DNA of 64,000 nucleotides. Origin: Denitrobacterium detoxificans. Its GTDB lineage: Bacteria > Actinomycetota > Coriobacteriia > Coriobacteriales > Eggerthellaceae. The notes beneath the pieces are model-generated. The model was not told the DNA's origin and did no database searches. It worked only from the letters and a program-made list of their open reading frames with translations. Below are positions 17,548-25,189 of this stretch, piece by piece. The stretch covers positions 1-64,000 of the forward strand of contig NZ_SUUH01000007.1 of assembly GCF_015062615.1 (NCBI RefSeq), read 5' to 3'. Within the stretch, counting starts at the first letter, position 1; the number at the start of each line of letters is the position of its first letter. The translations under genes and the position numbers were made by a program.

Positions 17548-18351
17548 CTACGCCTCCCCACCCAGGAAGCCCATGACGTCCATGATCTGGCTGAAGTATT
17601 CCTTGCGGGAAAGGTCGCCGCGGCGAATCTCGTTGAAGAGCTTGCCGTCGCGAATGAACAGGATGCGGTGCGTCCAGCTTGCCGCGAAGGGGTCGTGAGT
17701 GACCATGATGATGGTGGTCTTCGTGACGCGATTCATGGTGTCGAGCAGTTCCATCATGTGCGTTGAGCTGCGCGAATCAAGCGCGCCGGTGGGCTCGTCG
17801 GCCAGTACGAGGGTGGGGTTGCCCACGAAGGCGCGCGCAGCGGCCACGCGCTGACGTTGGCCGCCCGACATCTGATGGGGCATCTTGTCGAGTACGCTGG
17901 TAATTTCCAGGCGTTCGGCGATGTCTTCGACTTCGGTGCGGATGAGGCGCGGCGATTTGCGCTGAATGGTAAGCGCCAGCTCGATGTTCTCGCGTGCGGT
18001 GAGCGTGTCGACCAGGTTCGAATCCTGGAAGACGAAGCCCAGGTCTTCGCGGCGGAAGCGGGCGAGGGCGCCTCCGCGCAGGCGGGATAGCTGCACGCCA
18101 TTCACCGTGACTTCGCCCGCCGAGGGCCTGTCGATGGTGGAAATGCAGTTCAGCAGCGTGCTCTTGCCCGAGCCCGAGGGGCCCATGATGCCCACGAACT
18201 CGCCGTTCTCGACCTCGAACGAAATGCCCGCCAAGGCGCGCGTGATGATGTCCTTGCCGCCAAAGCTCTTTTCCAGATTCTGAACCGAAAGCGCGGGGCG
18301 ATCTTGCTGCCCGGTGCTTCCGATGCGTGCTTGCGCGATGGTTTCTGCCAT
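17548..18351 (-). CDS. BceA-like ABC transporter ATPase, 267 aa
   Basis: Nucleotide-binding subunit paired with the adjacent FtsX-type permease (MacB/BceA class). Walker A is GPSGSGKSTLL, the signature is MSGGQRQRVAAARA, Walker B is LVLADEPTGALDS and the switch His lies in IIMVTHDPFAASW. A well placed AAAGGAG precedes the start. The 69-nt gap to the kinase gene contains no obvious terminator, so read-through from the two-component genes is likely. Confidence 0.93.
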   Translation of the reverse strand: MAETIAQARIGSTGQQDRPALSVQNLEKSFGGKDIITRALAGISFEVENGEFVGIMGPSGSGKSTLLNCISTIDRPSAGEVTVNGVQLSRLRGGALARFRREDLGFVFQDSNLVDTLTARENIELALTIQRKSPRLIRTEVEDIAERLEITSVLDKMPHQMSGGQRQRVAAARAFVGNPTLVLADEPTGALDSRSSTHMMELLDTMNRVTKTTIIMVTHDPFAASWTHRILFIRDGKLFNEIRRGDLSRKEYFSQIMDVMGFLGGEA

Positions 18352-18420
18352 AGCGATCTCCTTTCGTATGTGGCGATTACCATGCTAGAAACCCATGCGA
18401 AGCGTCGCCATCGATTGGGC

Positions 18421-19488
18421 TTACAGGTCTCTTTCGTTTTTGTCACATAGCTGTTCGTTTGCGCAATTTAGCGGAAAGCCAATGATCACGCGCGTGCCGA
18501 CGCCCTCTTCGGAAGCGACGGTGAGCTTCATGCCCATGCGGTCGCACATGACGGCACAGAGGTAGAGCCCCATGCCCGTGGAACTGCCCGCGCGGTGGCC
18601 GTTTTGCCCGGTGAACGCACGGTTGAAGACGCGCGGCACGTCGGCCGCGGGGATGCCCCATCCGTCGTCGGCCACGGTAAGGTCAACGTGACCCGCGCTC
18701 GTGTTCTCGTTGTGCTGGCGCGCGGAAAACGTGAGCGTGCTCGCCCCGTATTTCGCCGCATTCGTGATGAGCTGGCCCAACATGAACAGGAGCCATTGCT
18801 CGTCGGCGAGGACCTCGAGCTCCTCGGGAATGTCGAGCTTGGGCTGCACCTCGCTTGCGATGAGCAGGTTCGCGTGCCGCTTGCATGCCTCGCGCACGGT
18901 ACCGGCCAGGTGGATGCTGGTGATGTGGTAGTCGTTCGTGAGGTCCGAGCAGCGTGCGTAGTAGAGCGCCTGCTCCACCTGATGCTCGATGTTCTCCATT
19001 TCCAGGCGCAGCTTGTCGGCCTCGGCGCCGTGCATGCCCGCGACAAGGAGCTTCGCGGCGGCGATGGGCGTTTTCACCTCGTGAATCCACAGGTCAACGT
19101 AGGTGCGATAGTCGCTCGTTGCCTTCCGCTCGTCGCTGATCTCGCGCGTTGCGGCAAGGGCGCATAGTTCGATTGAGCTATGCGCCGTTTGCGCTTCGAG
19201 GGAGTGGGGAAGGGGCAGCAGCCCCGCCAGCTCGCTTGCGCGCTCGATGCGTTCCGCGGCTTGTTCGAGCGCGCGGAAGTAGCGCGCTTGACGCAGGTAG
19301 CCAAGCGCAAGGGCCCCTGCGTCGCAGAGGGCCAGAATGGCGATGCAAAGTGCGATTCCCTGCACCGATATGCCAAATGCCGAAAGCGCTAGCGTGAGAA
19401 TGCACAGCGCGAGCGCGAGGAGGGCGATGATGGGCGCACGATCGGCGAGGTACGCAGCGGGCGTATAGCGCGCGTCACTGGATGGCAT
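18421..19488 (-). CDS. BceS-like intramembrane-sensing histidine kinase, 355 aa
   Basis: Sensor kinase with two hydrophobic spans close together at about residues 18-65 and almost no external loop, as in kinases that sense via a partner ABC transporter. The phospho-acceptor is His136 in YVDLWIHEVKTPIAA. The ATPase domain shows QLITNAAKYGAS (N box), VADDGWGIP (G1) and GSSTGMGLYL (G2). It overlaps the regulator gene by 14 nt, so the two are translationally coupled. Confidence 0.92.
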   Translation of the reverse strand: MPSSDARYTPAAYLADRAPIIALLALALCILTLALSAFGISVQGIALCIAILALCDAGALALGYLRQARYFRALEQAAERIERASELAGLLPLPHSLEAQTAHSSIELCALAATREISDERKATSDYRTYVDLWIHEVKTPIAAAKLLVAGMHGAEADKLRLEMENIEHQVEQALYYARCSDLTNDYHITSIHLAGTVREACKRHANLLIASEVQPKLDIPEELEVLADEQWLLFMLGQLITNAAKYGASTLTFSARQHNENTSAGHVDLTVADDGWGIPAADVPRVFNRAFTGQNGHRAGSSTGMGLYLCAVMCDRMGMKLTVASEEGVGTRVIIGFPLNCANEQLCDKNERDL

Positions 19489-20149
19489 AGCCCTGGCCTC
19501 GCTTTGTTTCCAGGAATGATTCCGGCACGCCGATGGAGGCGAGCTTGCGGCGCACGCGGTTCACGTTCACCGTGAGGGTGTTGTCGTCTACGAATGCGTC
19601 GGATTCCCAGAGCTCGCAGAGCAGTTCATGGCGCGTGACGATGGCGCCTGGGTTTTCCATGAGCATGGCCAGGATGCGCTGCTCGTTGCGCGTGAGCTCG
19701 ACGCTGCGTTCCTGGGTTGCCACGGTGCCCGACGTAAGGTCGAGCGTGACGCCCGCGTGTTCTATGAGGTTCGACTTCGCGTTCGATCTGCGCAGGATGG
19801 CGTCGATACGTGCGAGCAGCACGGCGGGGCGGTAGGGCTTGGTAACGTAGTCGTTGGCGCCCAGCTGCAGGGCCATGACCTCGTCGAACTCCACGTCTGA
19901 CGAGGTGAGCACCACGATGGGCACGCTGCTGCGCTCGCGGATGGCGCGGCAGATGGCATGCCCGCTGGTGCCGGGCAGTTTCAAATCGAGCACGACGAGG
20001 TCGGGTGCCTGTTCCAGTGCCTCGTTTGCCGCGTTCGCGAAATTCGAGCATGGTGTGGGGTTGTACCCTTGCAGGCGAAGCAGGCTGGAAAGCCCCTCGC
20101 ACAGCGTGGCGTCGTCTTCGACGATGTATATGTTGGCCTGCGTATCCAT
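19475..20149 (-). CDS. OmpR-family response regulator, 224 aa
   Basis: Two-component response regulator: receiver domain with acidic pocket EDD (11-13), phospho-acceptor Asp55 in LVVLDLKLPG and TKPY lysine; C-terminal winged-helix domain ending in VNRVRRKLASIG and KRGQGYAIQ. It presumably activates the downstream transporter genes. The start is uncertain. ATG at 20149 gives the usual receiver N-terminus, but GGAGG is only 2 nt away, and in-frame ATGs further upstream (20158, 20161, 20185) would add 3 to 12 residues. Confidence 0.92.
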   Translation of the reverse strand: MDTQANIYIVEDDATLCEGLSSLLRLQGYNPTPCSNFANAANEALEQAPDLVVLDLKLPGTSGHAICRAIRERSSVPIVVLTSSDVEFDEVMALQLGANDYVTKPYRPAVLLARIDAILRRSNAKSNLIEHAGVTLDLTSGTVATQERSVELTRNEQRILAMLMENPGAIVTRHELLCELWESDAFVDDNTLTVNVNRVRRKLASIGVPESFLETKRGQGYAIQ

Positions 20150-20252
20150 GGCCTCCATCATACCCGTTGGCTCGAATTTGAACATGACACTTTCGTAAGC
20201 AATAGAGCTTATGCGCAGGGAAGCTCTTCCCAGGTGACGGCGCATTGGCGGG

Positions 20253-20258
20253 TATAAT
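20253..20258 (+). promoter_or_regulatory. -10 element for the K+ channel gene
   Basis: A consensus TATAAT lies 30 nt before the channel start codon. No convincing -35 is at the expected spacing. The gap 20150-20287 is a divergent region also serving the two-component genes. Confidence 0.45.
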
Positions 20259-20287
20259 ATGCGCAAAGCAAGGGCAGGAGCGTTCTC

Positions 20288-20722
20288 ATGTTCAAATATG
20301 GCCTCATACGTGCGGTAATGCAGCATTCCGGATTGAACCGGGCTGTTGTTGGGTTCGCCGTGATTTTTCTCCTTTGTTCGGTGCTAGTGTGGCTGTTCGA
20401 GCCCGCCATTCCCACGCTGGGCGATTCCATGTGGTATTGCTTCGAAATCGTGAGCACCATTGGCTTTGGGGACATAACCGTCTCCTCCCCTCTGGCACGT
20501 ATCGTGTCGGTGCTTCTGAGCATCACGAGCGTCTTTGTCGTCGCCGTTCTCACGGGTGCGGTGGTCAGCTATAGCCAAGAGCTCATGCGCGCCCGCAAGG
20601 GGGAAAGCGTGGCGGTGTTCATCGATCGCCTCGAGCATCTTCCCGATCTGTCCAAGGCCGAACTGAAGGAGCTTTCCGACCAGGTAAAGCGCTTGCATAA
20701 GCGGGGCGGCCATGGCCGATAG
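20288..20722 (+). CDS. two-span potassium channel family protein, 144 aa
   Basis: Small ion channel subunit: hydrophobic span, pore loop and second span, with the filter TIGFGD at residues 57-62 in SMWYCFEIVSTIGFGDITV. This sequence is typical of bacterial 2-TM K+ channels; the Phe in place of Tyr is common. A cytoplasmic helical, charged tail of about 45 residues follows and has no recognisable RCK domain. GCAGGAG precedes the ATG. The last 11 nt overlap the ClC gene, so the two are coupled. Confidence 0.88.
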   Translation: MFKYGLIRAVMQHSGLNRAVVGFAVIFLLCSVLVWLFEPAIPTLGDSMWYCFEIVSTIGFGDITVSSPLARIVSVLLSITSVFVVAVLTGAVVSYSQELMRARKGESVAVFIDRLEHLPDLSKAELKELSDQVKRLHKRGGHGR

Positions 20723-21989
20723 CCGTCCTTTGGTGGGGGAATACGGGGGTTTTCCGGAAGGCGCCCCGCGCATAGCGGGCGTATGCGGCTTGGTGGCGGT
20801 ATCGCTAGGCATGGGCCTGGTGGTGGGCGTGTTGGTTTCGCTGCTGCTGCGCGCTATGAACATCGGCGTCGCCTTCATGTGGGAGGCCCTGCCCCGCGCG
20901 GTGGGCGCTTGGTGGCTTCCCCTGCTCGTATGCCCTGCAGGGGGTGCGCTCATCGGTTACATCTCGAAGCGCACGCATGCCGCCCCGCAAGAGCTGAACG
21001 AGGTTTTCGCCCAGGTCAAGAAAGAGGGTGGATACGCCCTGGAGCGCCCGTTCGCTACGGTCGTGCTGTTTCTTCTGCCCCTGGTGTTCGGCGGTTCCAT
21101 TGGCCCTGAAGCGGGGCTTACGGGCATCATTGCCGCGCTCGTCACGTGGATTGGCGATTCCCTGCGCCGTGCGGGCTTGGGTACGAAATCCCTGGCAGAC
21201 GTCACGGTTTCGGCCACGCTCACCGCGGTGTTCGGCGCTCCCTTCGCGGGCATCGTTGCTGCGCGCGAGGCCATGTCTGGCGAGCCGAATCCGCGCCTGT
21301 TCACGTTTCGACGCGTCGTGAAGGTCGTTTTGTACGTCGCCGCGGCAGCGGGTGCGTTCCTGGGGCTGTGGCTTGCGTCTCTCATGCTGGGCCAGATGGG
21401 AGGCCTGCCCCGATTCGATTCCTTCGCGTTCGATGTTGCCCAGTTGCCCTGGGCGCTGCTGTTCGTGGCGGTGGGGTACGCGCTGGGCGTGGAATCGCAT
21501 CTGGCAACGCGGCTCGCCCATCGCGTTGGCGCGCATGCCGAAGAACGGCCCGTGCTGTTCGCTGCACTCTGTGGCCTGGTATTGGGCGCGCTCTACCTGG
21601 TCTTGCCGCTAACGCTTTTTTCGGGTGAAGAGCAGTGTCGTGAAATCGTGCAGACGTGGGTGGGCCTACCCGCGTGCGTGCTTGCCGCAACGGCCGTTTT
21701 GAAGTGTGCGGCAACGCCGCTGTGCATTGGCGCGGGCTGGCGTGGCGGCACCATCTTCCCGAACATCTTCACGGGCGTCGTGGCGGGCTTTGCCCTGGCG
21801 GCTCTTACGGGGGTGGACCCCCTGTTCGCGGTTACCGCCACGGCTTCGGCGTTCATCGGCGCCACCACGCGCAAGCCCCTGCTCGCGGTCTGCCTGCTGC
21901 TTCTCTGCTTCCCGCTTCAGAGCCTGCCCCTGGTTGTGGTGGCGGCGCTCCTGGGCGCGAAGATCCCCATGCCTCTGCGCGCTGAATAG
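20712..21989 (+). CDS. ClC-family chloride channel or transporter, 425 aa
   Basis: Membrane protein of the ClC family. Signature segments are GGSIGPEAGLTG (residues 127-138), whose Glu133 is the external gating glutamate of the family, and the later GAGWRGGTIFPNIFTG, which contributes to the anion path. There are no CBS domains, so it is the short bacterial form. Translation starts inside the end of the K+ channel gene, suggesting that cation and anion movement are regulated together, for example for membrane potential, acid or osmotic balance. Confidence 0.9.
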   Translation: MADSRPLVGEYGGFPEGAPRIAGVCGLVAVSLGMGLVVGVLVSLLLRAMNIGVAFMWEALPRAVGAWWLPLLVCPAGGALIGYISKRTHAAPQELNEVFAQVKKEGGYALERPFATVVLFLLPLVFGGSIGPEAGLTGIIAALVTWIGDSLRRAGLGTKSLADVTVSATLTAVFGAPFAGIVAAREAMSGEPNPRLFTFRRVVKVVLYVAAAAGAFLGLWLASLMLGQMGGLPRFDSFAFDVAQLPWALLFVAVGYALGVESHLATRLAHRVGAHAEERPVLFAALCGLVLGALYLVLPLTLFSGEEQCREIVQTWVGLPACVLAATAVLKCAATPLCIGAGWRGGTIFPNIFTGVVAGFALAALTGVDPLFAVTATASAFIGATTRKPLLAVCLLLLCFPLQSLPLVVVAALLGAKIPMPLRAE

Positions 21990-22060
21990 GCTCCATTCGC
22001 GTCCTGCGGTGATGCTTTGTTGCCGCGTGCGCAGGACGCCGTCGCCCCATGTGCGTGCGG

Positions 22061-22066
22061 TATACT
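22061..22066 (+). promoter_or_regulatory. possible -10 for the C39-like lipoprotein gene
   Basis: TATACT stands 23 nt before the start codon. The same gap holds a 10-bp inverted repeat (GCGTCCTGCG...CGCAGGACGC) after the ClC gene that lacks a T-run. Confidence 0.3.
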
Positions 22067-22088
22067 TGCGAAATGGATTAAGGAGTGT

Positions 22089-23576
22089 ATGGTGCCCGAT
22101 TTCTCTTCGCATAGTCTTTCGCGTCGCAGGTTCGTTTCCCTGTGCGCTGGCGCGGCGGTTGCCGGGTCGGCTGCGCTTGCCCTGCCAGGCTGCGTGGCGA
22201 AGTCGGGGTCGAGCAGCAATAGCTCGCGTGCGTCCAAGAGCGCGAATCTCTCGCGCTACATCAGCCTTACGGTGTGGCGTGGCGCGAACAAGCTCGACCA
22301 GGGCACGTTCAGCGGCCTCACGCTCGATGCCGCGGGGCATGCCGTGCTCGATTCCTCGGCAGTGCTCGACGTGCGCACGCTTTCCGACGACTACGCGAAG
22401 AAGCCCGTCGACGTCGATTACGAAGTGGGCACGTGGATTTCCCCCGAATTGGAGCTTTCCTTCGGCGCGACCGAACTCATGGCCTCGTGGGGCGCTACCA
22501 TCCCCGCGGGTTGCTGGCTCGAGATCGAGGTGCGTGGGCGTCGCAAGGATGGCACGCTCAGCGATTGGCTTGCGCTTGCTCGTTGGGGCGGCGCGGCCGA
22601 AGGCGAGGATGGCGCGCTGAGCAGCTATTCGGTTCAGCAGTCTTCCGAGGCCGGAAGCACGTCCGCCTGCGTGTTCGAGGCGGCGGAAGAGCGCCGGCTC
22701 TATAACGTGCAGATGCGCGCAACGCTCATGCGCCCCTTGGGCGAAGACGCCGCGCCCTCCCTGAATATGGCCAGCTTGGTGGCCACCCTGTTCGATGAGG
22801 ATGCCGAGCTGTCCGAGTATGCGGGCGAAGGCGGCGTCGACCCCATCGACGTGCCCCAGTATTCCCAGGTGCGTTCAAGCGCGAGTGCGGCGGTGGAAGG
22901 CCCCGAGTATAGCGCCCCTGCTGCGTGCGCCATGCTTCTGGACTGGTGGAATGCCGGTCCGTCCGAGGACGAGCTTTCGGCCTTGGGGCTTGCGTCCGAT
23001 CAGCGGGTTGCATGGGCTGCCGCCCATATGCTCGACGCTCAGACGCAGTCGTACGATACTTCCGCGTTCGCCACGTCGCTGTGTGCCTCGCGGGGCTTGG
23101 TGGCCTACGCTACCCGCCTTTCGGGTTTGGCTCAGCTGGAACAGGTACTCGAGCTGGGTGTGCCCGTTGCCGTTCAGCTGAACGTTACGTCGGGCAACGT
23201 ACCCGACGCCGGCTACGAAGCGGCGGCGCACGCCATGGTTGTGTGCGGCATCGACGATGAGGGCAACGTTGTCGTGAACGACCCGGCGGGCGTTGCCCCC
23301 GCGCTTTCAACCGTTGCTGCCCAGCAGGTGGCTTCCGCTGCCGACCAGGACGTTGCCGCCAGCGAAGAAGCGGCGGTCGAGGATGGCACCGAGCAAGATG
23401 CAGGTGAGTCCGCGCCTTCGGGCGAAGCCGCCCGGGAAGCCGCGACCGCTTCGAATCAGGCGGGGGATGTGCGTCGCACGTATCCGCGCGCCGACTTCGA
23501 GAGCGCATGGCTCAACGATTCCGCAGGCGTGGCGTGGATTGTGCATTCCGCGGGCATCGCCGTGAACGTTGGGTAG
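22089..23576 (+). CDS. Tat-exported lipoprotein with C39-like peptidase fold, 495 aa
   Basis: The N-terminus has a twin-arginine signal (SRRRFVSLC) and a lipobox ending ALPGC, so it is likely a lipid-anchored surface protein. The C-terminal part resembles the peptidase C39-like (papain-fold) family: SAPAACAMLLDWW carries the expected Cys and YEAAAHAMVVCGIDDEGNVVVNDP the expected His and Asp. In these proteins the domain cleaves peptides or only binds substrate. A low-complexity Ala/Glu-rich stretch of about 50 residues interrupts the end of the domain. AAGGAG lies 3 nt before ATG 22089 and 6 nt before GTG 22092, so either may be used. The next gene starts 2 nt after its stop. Confidence 0.75.
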   Translation: MVPDFSSHSLSRRRFVSLCAGAAVAGSAALALPGCVAKSGSSSNSSRASKSANLSRYISLTVWRGANKLDQGTFSGLTLDAAGHAVLDSSAVLDVRTLSDDYAKKPVDVDYEVGTWISPELELSFGATELMASWGATIPAGCWLEIEVRGRRKDGTLSDWLALARWGGAAEGEDGALSSYSVQQSSEAGSTSACVFEAAEERRLYNVQMRATLMRPLGEDAAPSLNMASLVATLFDEDAELSEYAGEGGVDPIDVPQYSQVRSSASAAVEGPEYSAPAACAMLLDWWNAGPSEDELSALGLASDQRVAWAAAHMLDAQTQSYDTSAFATSLCASRGLVAYATRLSGLAQLEQVLELGVPVAVQLNVTSGNVPDAGYEAAAHAMVVCGIDDEGNVVVNDPAGVAPALSTVAAQQVASAADQDVAASEEAAVEDGTEQDAGESAPSGEAAREAATASNQAGDVRRTYPRADFESAWLNDSAGVAWIVHSAGIAVNVG

Positions 23577-23578
23577 CC

Positions 23579-25183
23579 ATGGAACGGGGTTTCAATCCCT
23601 CGCAGCACGATCGCATACGCGCTTTGCGCGATGAGCTTTCCGCTCGGCTGGGGGAACGCTCGGCGTTTAGCGATACCGTCTATTCCGATCAGCCCATACT
23701 CATGACTGCGAACCAGCTTTCGCAGTTTGTTCCCAGCGAGGTGCGCCAGGTGCGCGAAATGGCGAAGGACCCCGCCTTTCGCAGGCTCACGGTTACGGAG
23801 CGCTTTGTGCGCGAGGCTGAAGTGCTCGCTGCGTGTTCCGACGAGTTTACGGGTAAGGCGGAATTTAGCCACTACTACCCAACGTACGACGATATGAACA
23901 ACGACCAGCTTCGCACGTATCTTACGTGGCGCGCGCGGGTTCGTGCAGGAGATGTACAGCCGACGTCATTGTCGTATGCGTTCGTGTACCTCTACGAGCT
24001 CATTAACCAAGTGGGCGTGAATGATGCGCGCGCCGGCTTCGACCAGCTTGTCGCATTTGGCGATGAGTATCGTGCGCTTGACCCCGCCATTGGGCGCTAT
24101 GTGGACGAATGGGCCGACGCATACGTTGTCTACTACGATTTGCCATCGAGCCTGCTGCGCAAGCTTCCGATGCGCTTGGAGGACGAGGCGCGGCTTACGG
24201 TGATGCAGTGGGAGGGCGCTTCCGATGACGAACTGTATGCGGCCCTTACGCGCTTCTCGGCGTATCGCGTGTCCGCGTCGGCGTTCGTTACCGAGCATGG
24301 GGACGATTATCGCAAGGTTGCGGTTTCGGTGTTTCGTGTGGTAGCTCAGCATCATACGAAGCTTTCGCGCACCTTGCCCGACCGCTTGTTCGGGAATCGC
24401 AAGCCCGTTATATACCAGCCGTTCAATCGCGCCATTTTCTCCGACCCGCTGAAGCGTGGGGACTATCGTTATCGCATTGGGCCCATCGACCATGTGTATT
24501 GCCGTGCGGGCGCGTGGACGCGCGTGCGCTATCCCGCTCCGCGCAAGGCGAAGACGTGGGTGGGCGATTTCCTGAAGACGGTGGATGCCATCATGCGCCA
24601 GGAGTATGGCGATACGCGCGAGCTGGCGGCACCCATGAGCACGAAGTACATCGTCGAGGCGATTCGCAGCAAAGCGCGCGAACTGCTTCGCGCTCGTCGC
24701 GAGGCGCAGGCGCGCGCGGTTCACATTGATCTGGGCAGGTTGGATGCCATCCGTGCGGCGGCGGATGTCACGCGGGACCGTCTGATCGTGGAGGAAGAGG
24801 AGCTTGATGCCCTCGATGTGCGTGCTGCGGGCGCTCGCGCGGCGGTGGAGCTGCAGGCGCAGAGCCCCGCAACCCAGGTTGCCGTCCATCCCGCGGAACC
24901 CATGCAAGAGCGTGCTTCCGGACAGGCTCCCGAGCCAGAGGATGCGGCGCAAGGCACGCTATATGGCCTTTCTTCCGACGAACAATCCTTCTTGCGCGTG
25001 CTCTTGGAAGGTGGCTCGGTGCGCGACTTCCAACGCGAGCATGGCGTCATGGCTTCGCTTCTGGCCGAATCGGTGAACGAGAAGCTCTTCGACGAGTTTG
25101 GGGACATCGTGGTGGATGCGGCGGCGGAACCGCCCGAGCTTATCGAGGATTACGTGGATGGCGTCCGGGAGCTGCTGGGCTAG
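23579..25183 (+). CDS. TerB_N / TerB_C domain protein, 534 aa
   Basis: The N-terminal half matches the TerB_N domain: YYPTYDDMNNDQLRTYLTWR followed by LSYAFVYLYELINQVG is its core. The C-terminal end, with EQSFLRVLLEGG and LAESVNEKLFDEFGD, matches TerB_C. Both are domains defined in comparative genomics of tellurium/stress-response (Ter) systems, where they accompany a P-loop ATPase and a superfamily II helicase. The protein has no membrane segment. The start at 23579 is 2 nt after the lipoprotein stop. The Sel1 gene faces it 6 nt after its end, and the ATPase and helicase genes lie 2.2 kb downstream on the same strand. The biochemical role is unknown; a scaffold or sensor for nucleic-acid processing is possible. 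Confidence 0.82.
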   Translation: MERGFNPSQHDRIRALRDELSARLGERSAFSDTVYSDQPILMTANQLSQFVPSEVRQVREMAKDPAFRRLTVTERFVREAEVLAACSDEFTGKAEFSHYYPTYDDMNNDQLRTYLTWRARVRAGDVQPTSLSYAFVYLYELINQVGVNDARAGFDQLVAFGDEYRALDPAIGRYVDEWADAYVVYYDLPSSLLRKLPMRLEDEARLTVMQWEGASDDELYAALTRFSAYRVSASAFVTEHGDDYRKVAVSVFRVVAQHHTKLSRTLPDRLFGNRKPVIYQPFNRAIFSDPLKRGDYRYRIGPIDHVYCRAGAWTRVRYPAPRKAKTWVGDFLKTVDAIMRQEYGDTRELAAPMSTKYIVEAIRSKARELLRARREAQARAVHIDLGRLDAIRAAADVTRDRLIVEEEELDALDVRAAGARAAVELQAQSPATQVAVHPAEPMQERASGQAPEPEDAAQGTLYGLSSDEQSFLRVLLEGGSVRDFQREHGVMASLLAESVNEKLFDEFGDIVVDAAAEPPELIEDYVDGVRELLG

Positions 25184-25189
25184 CGCTGC

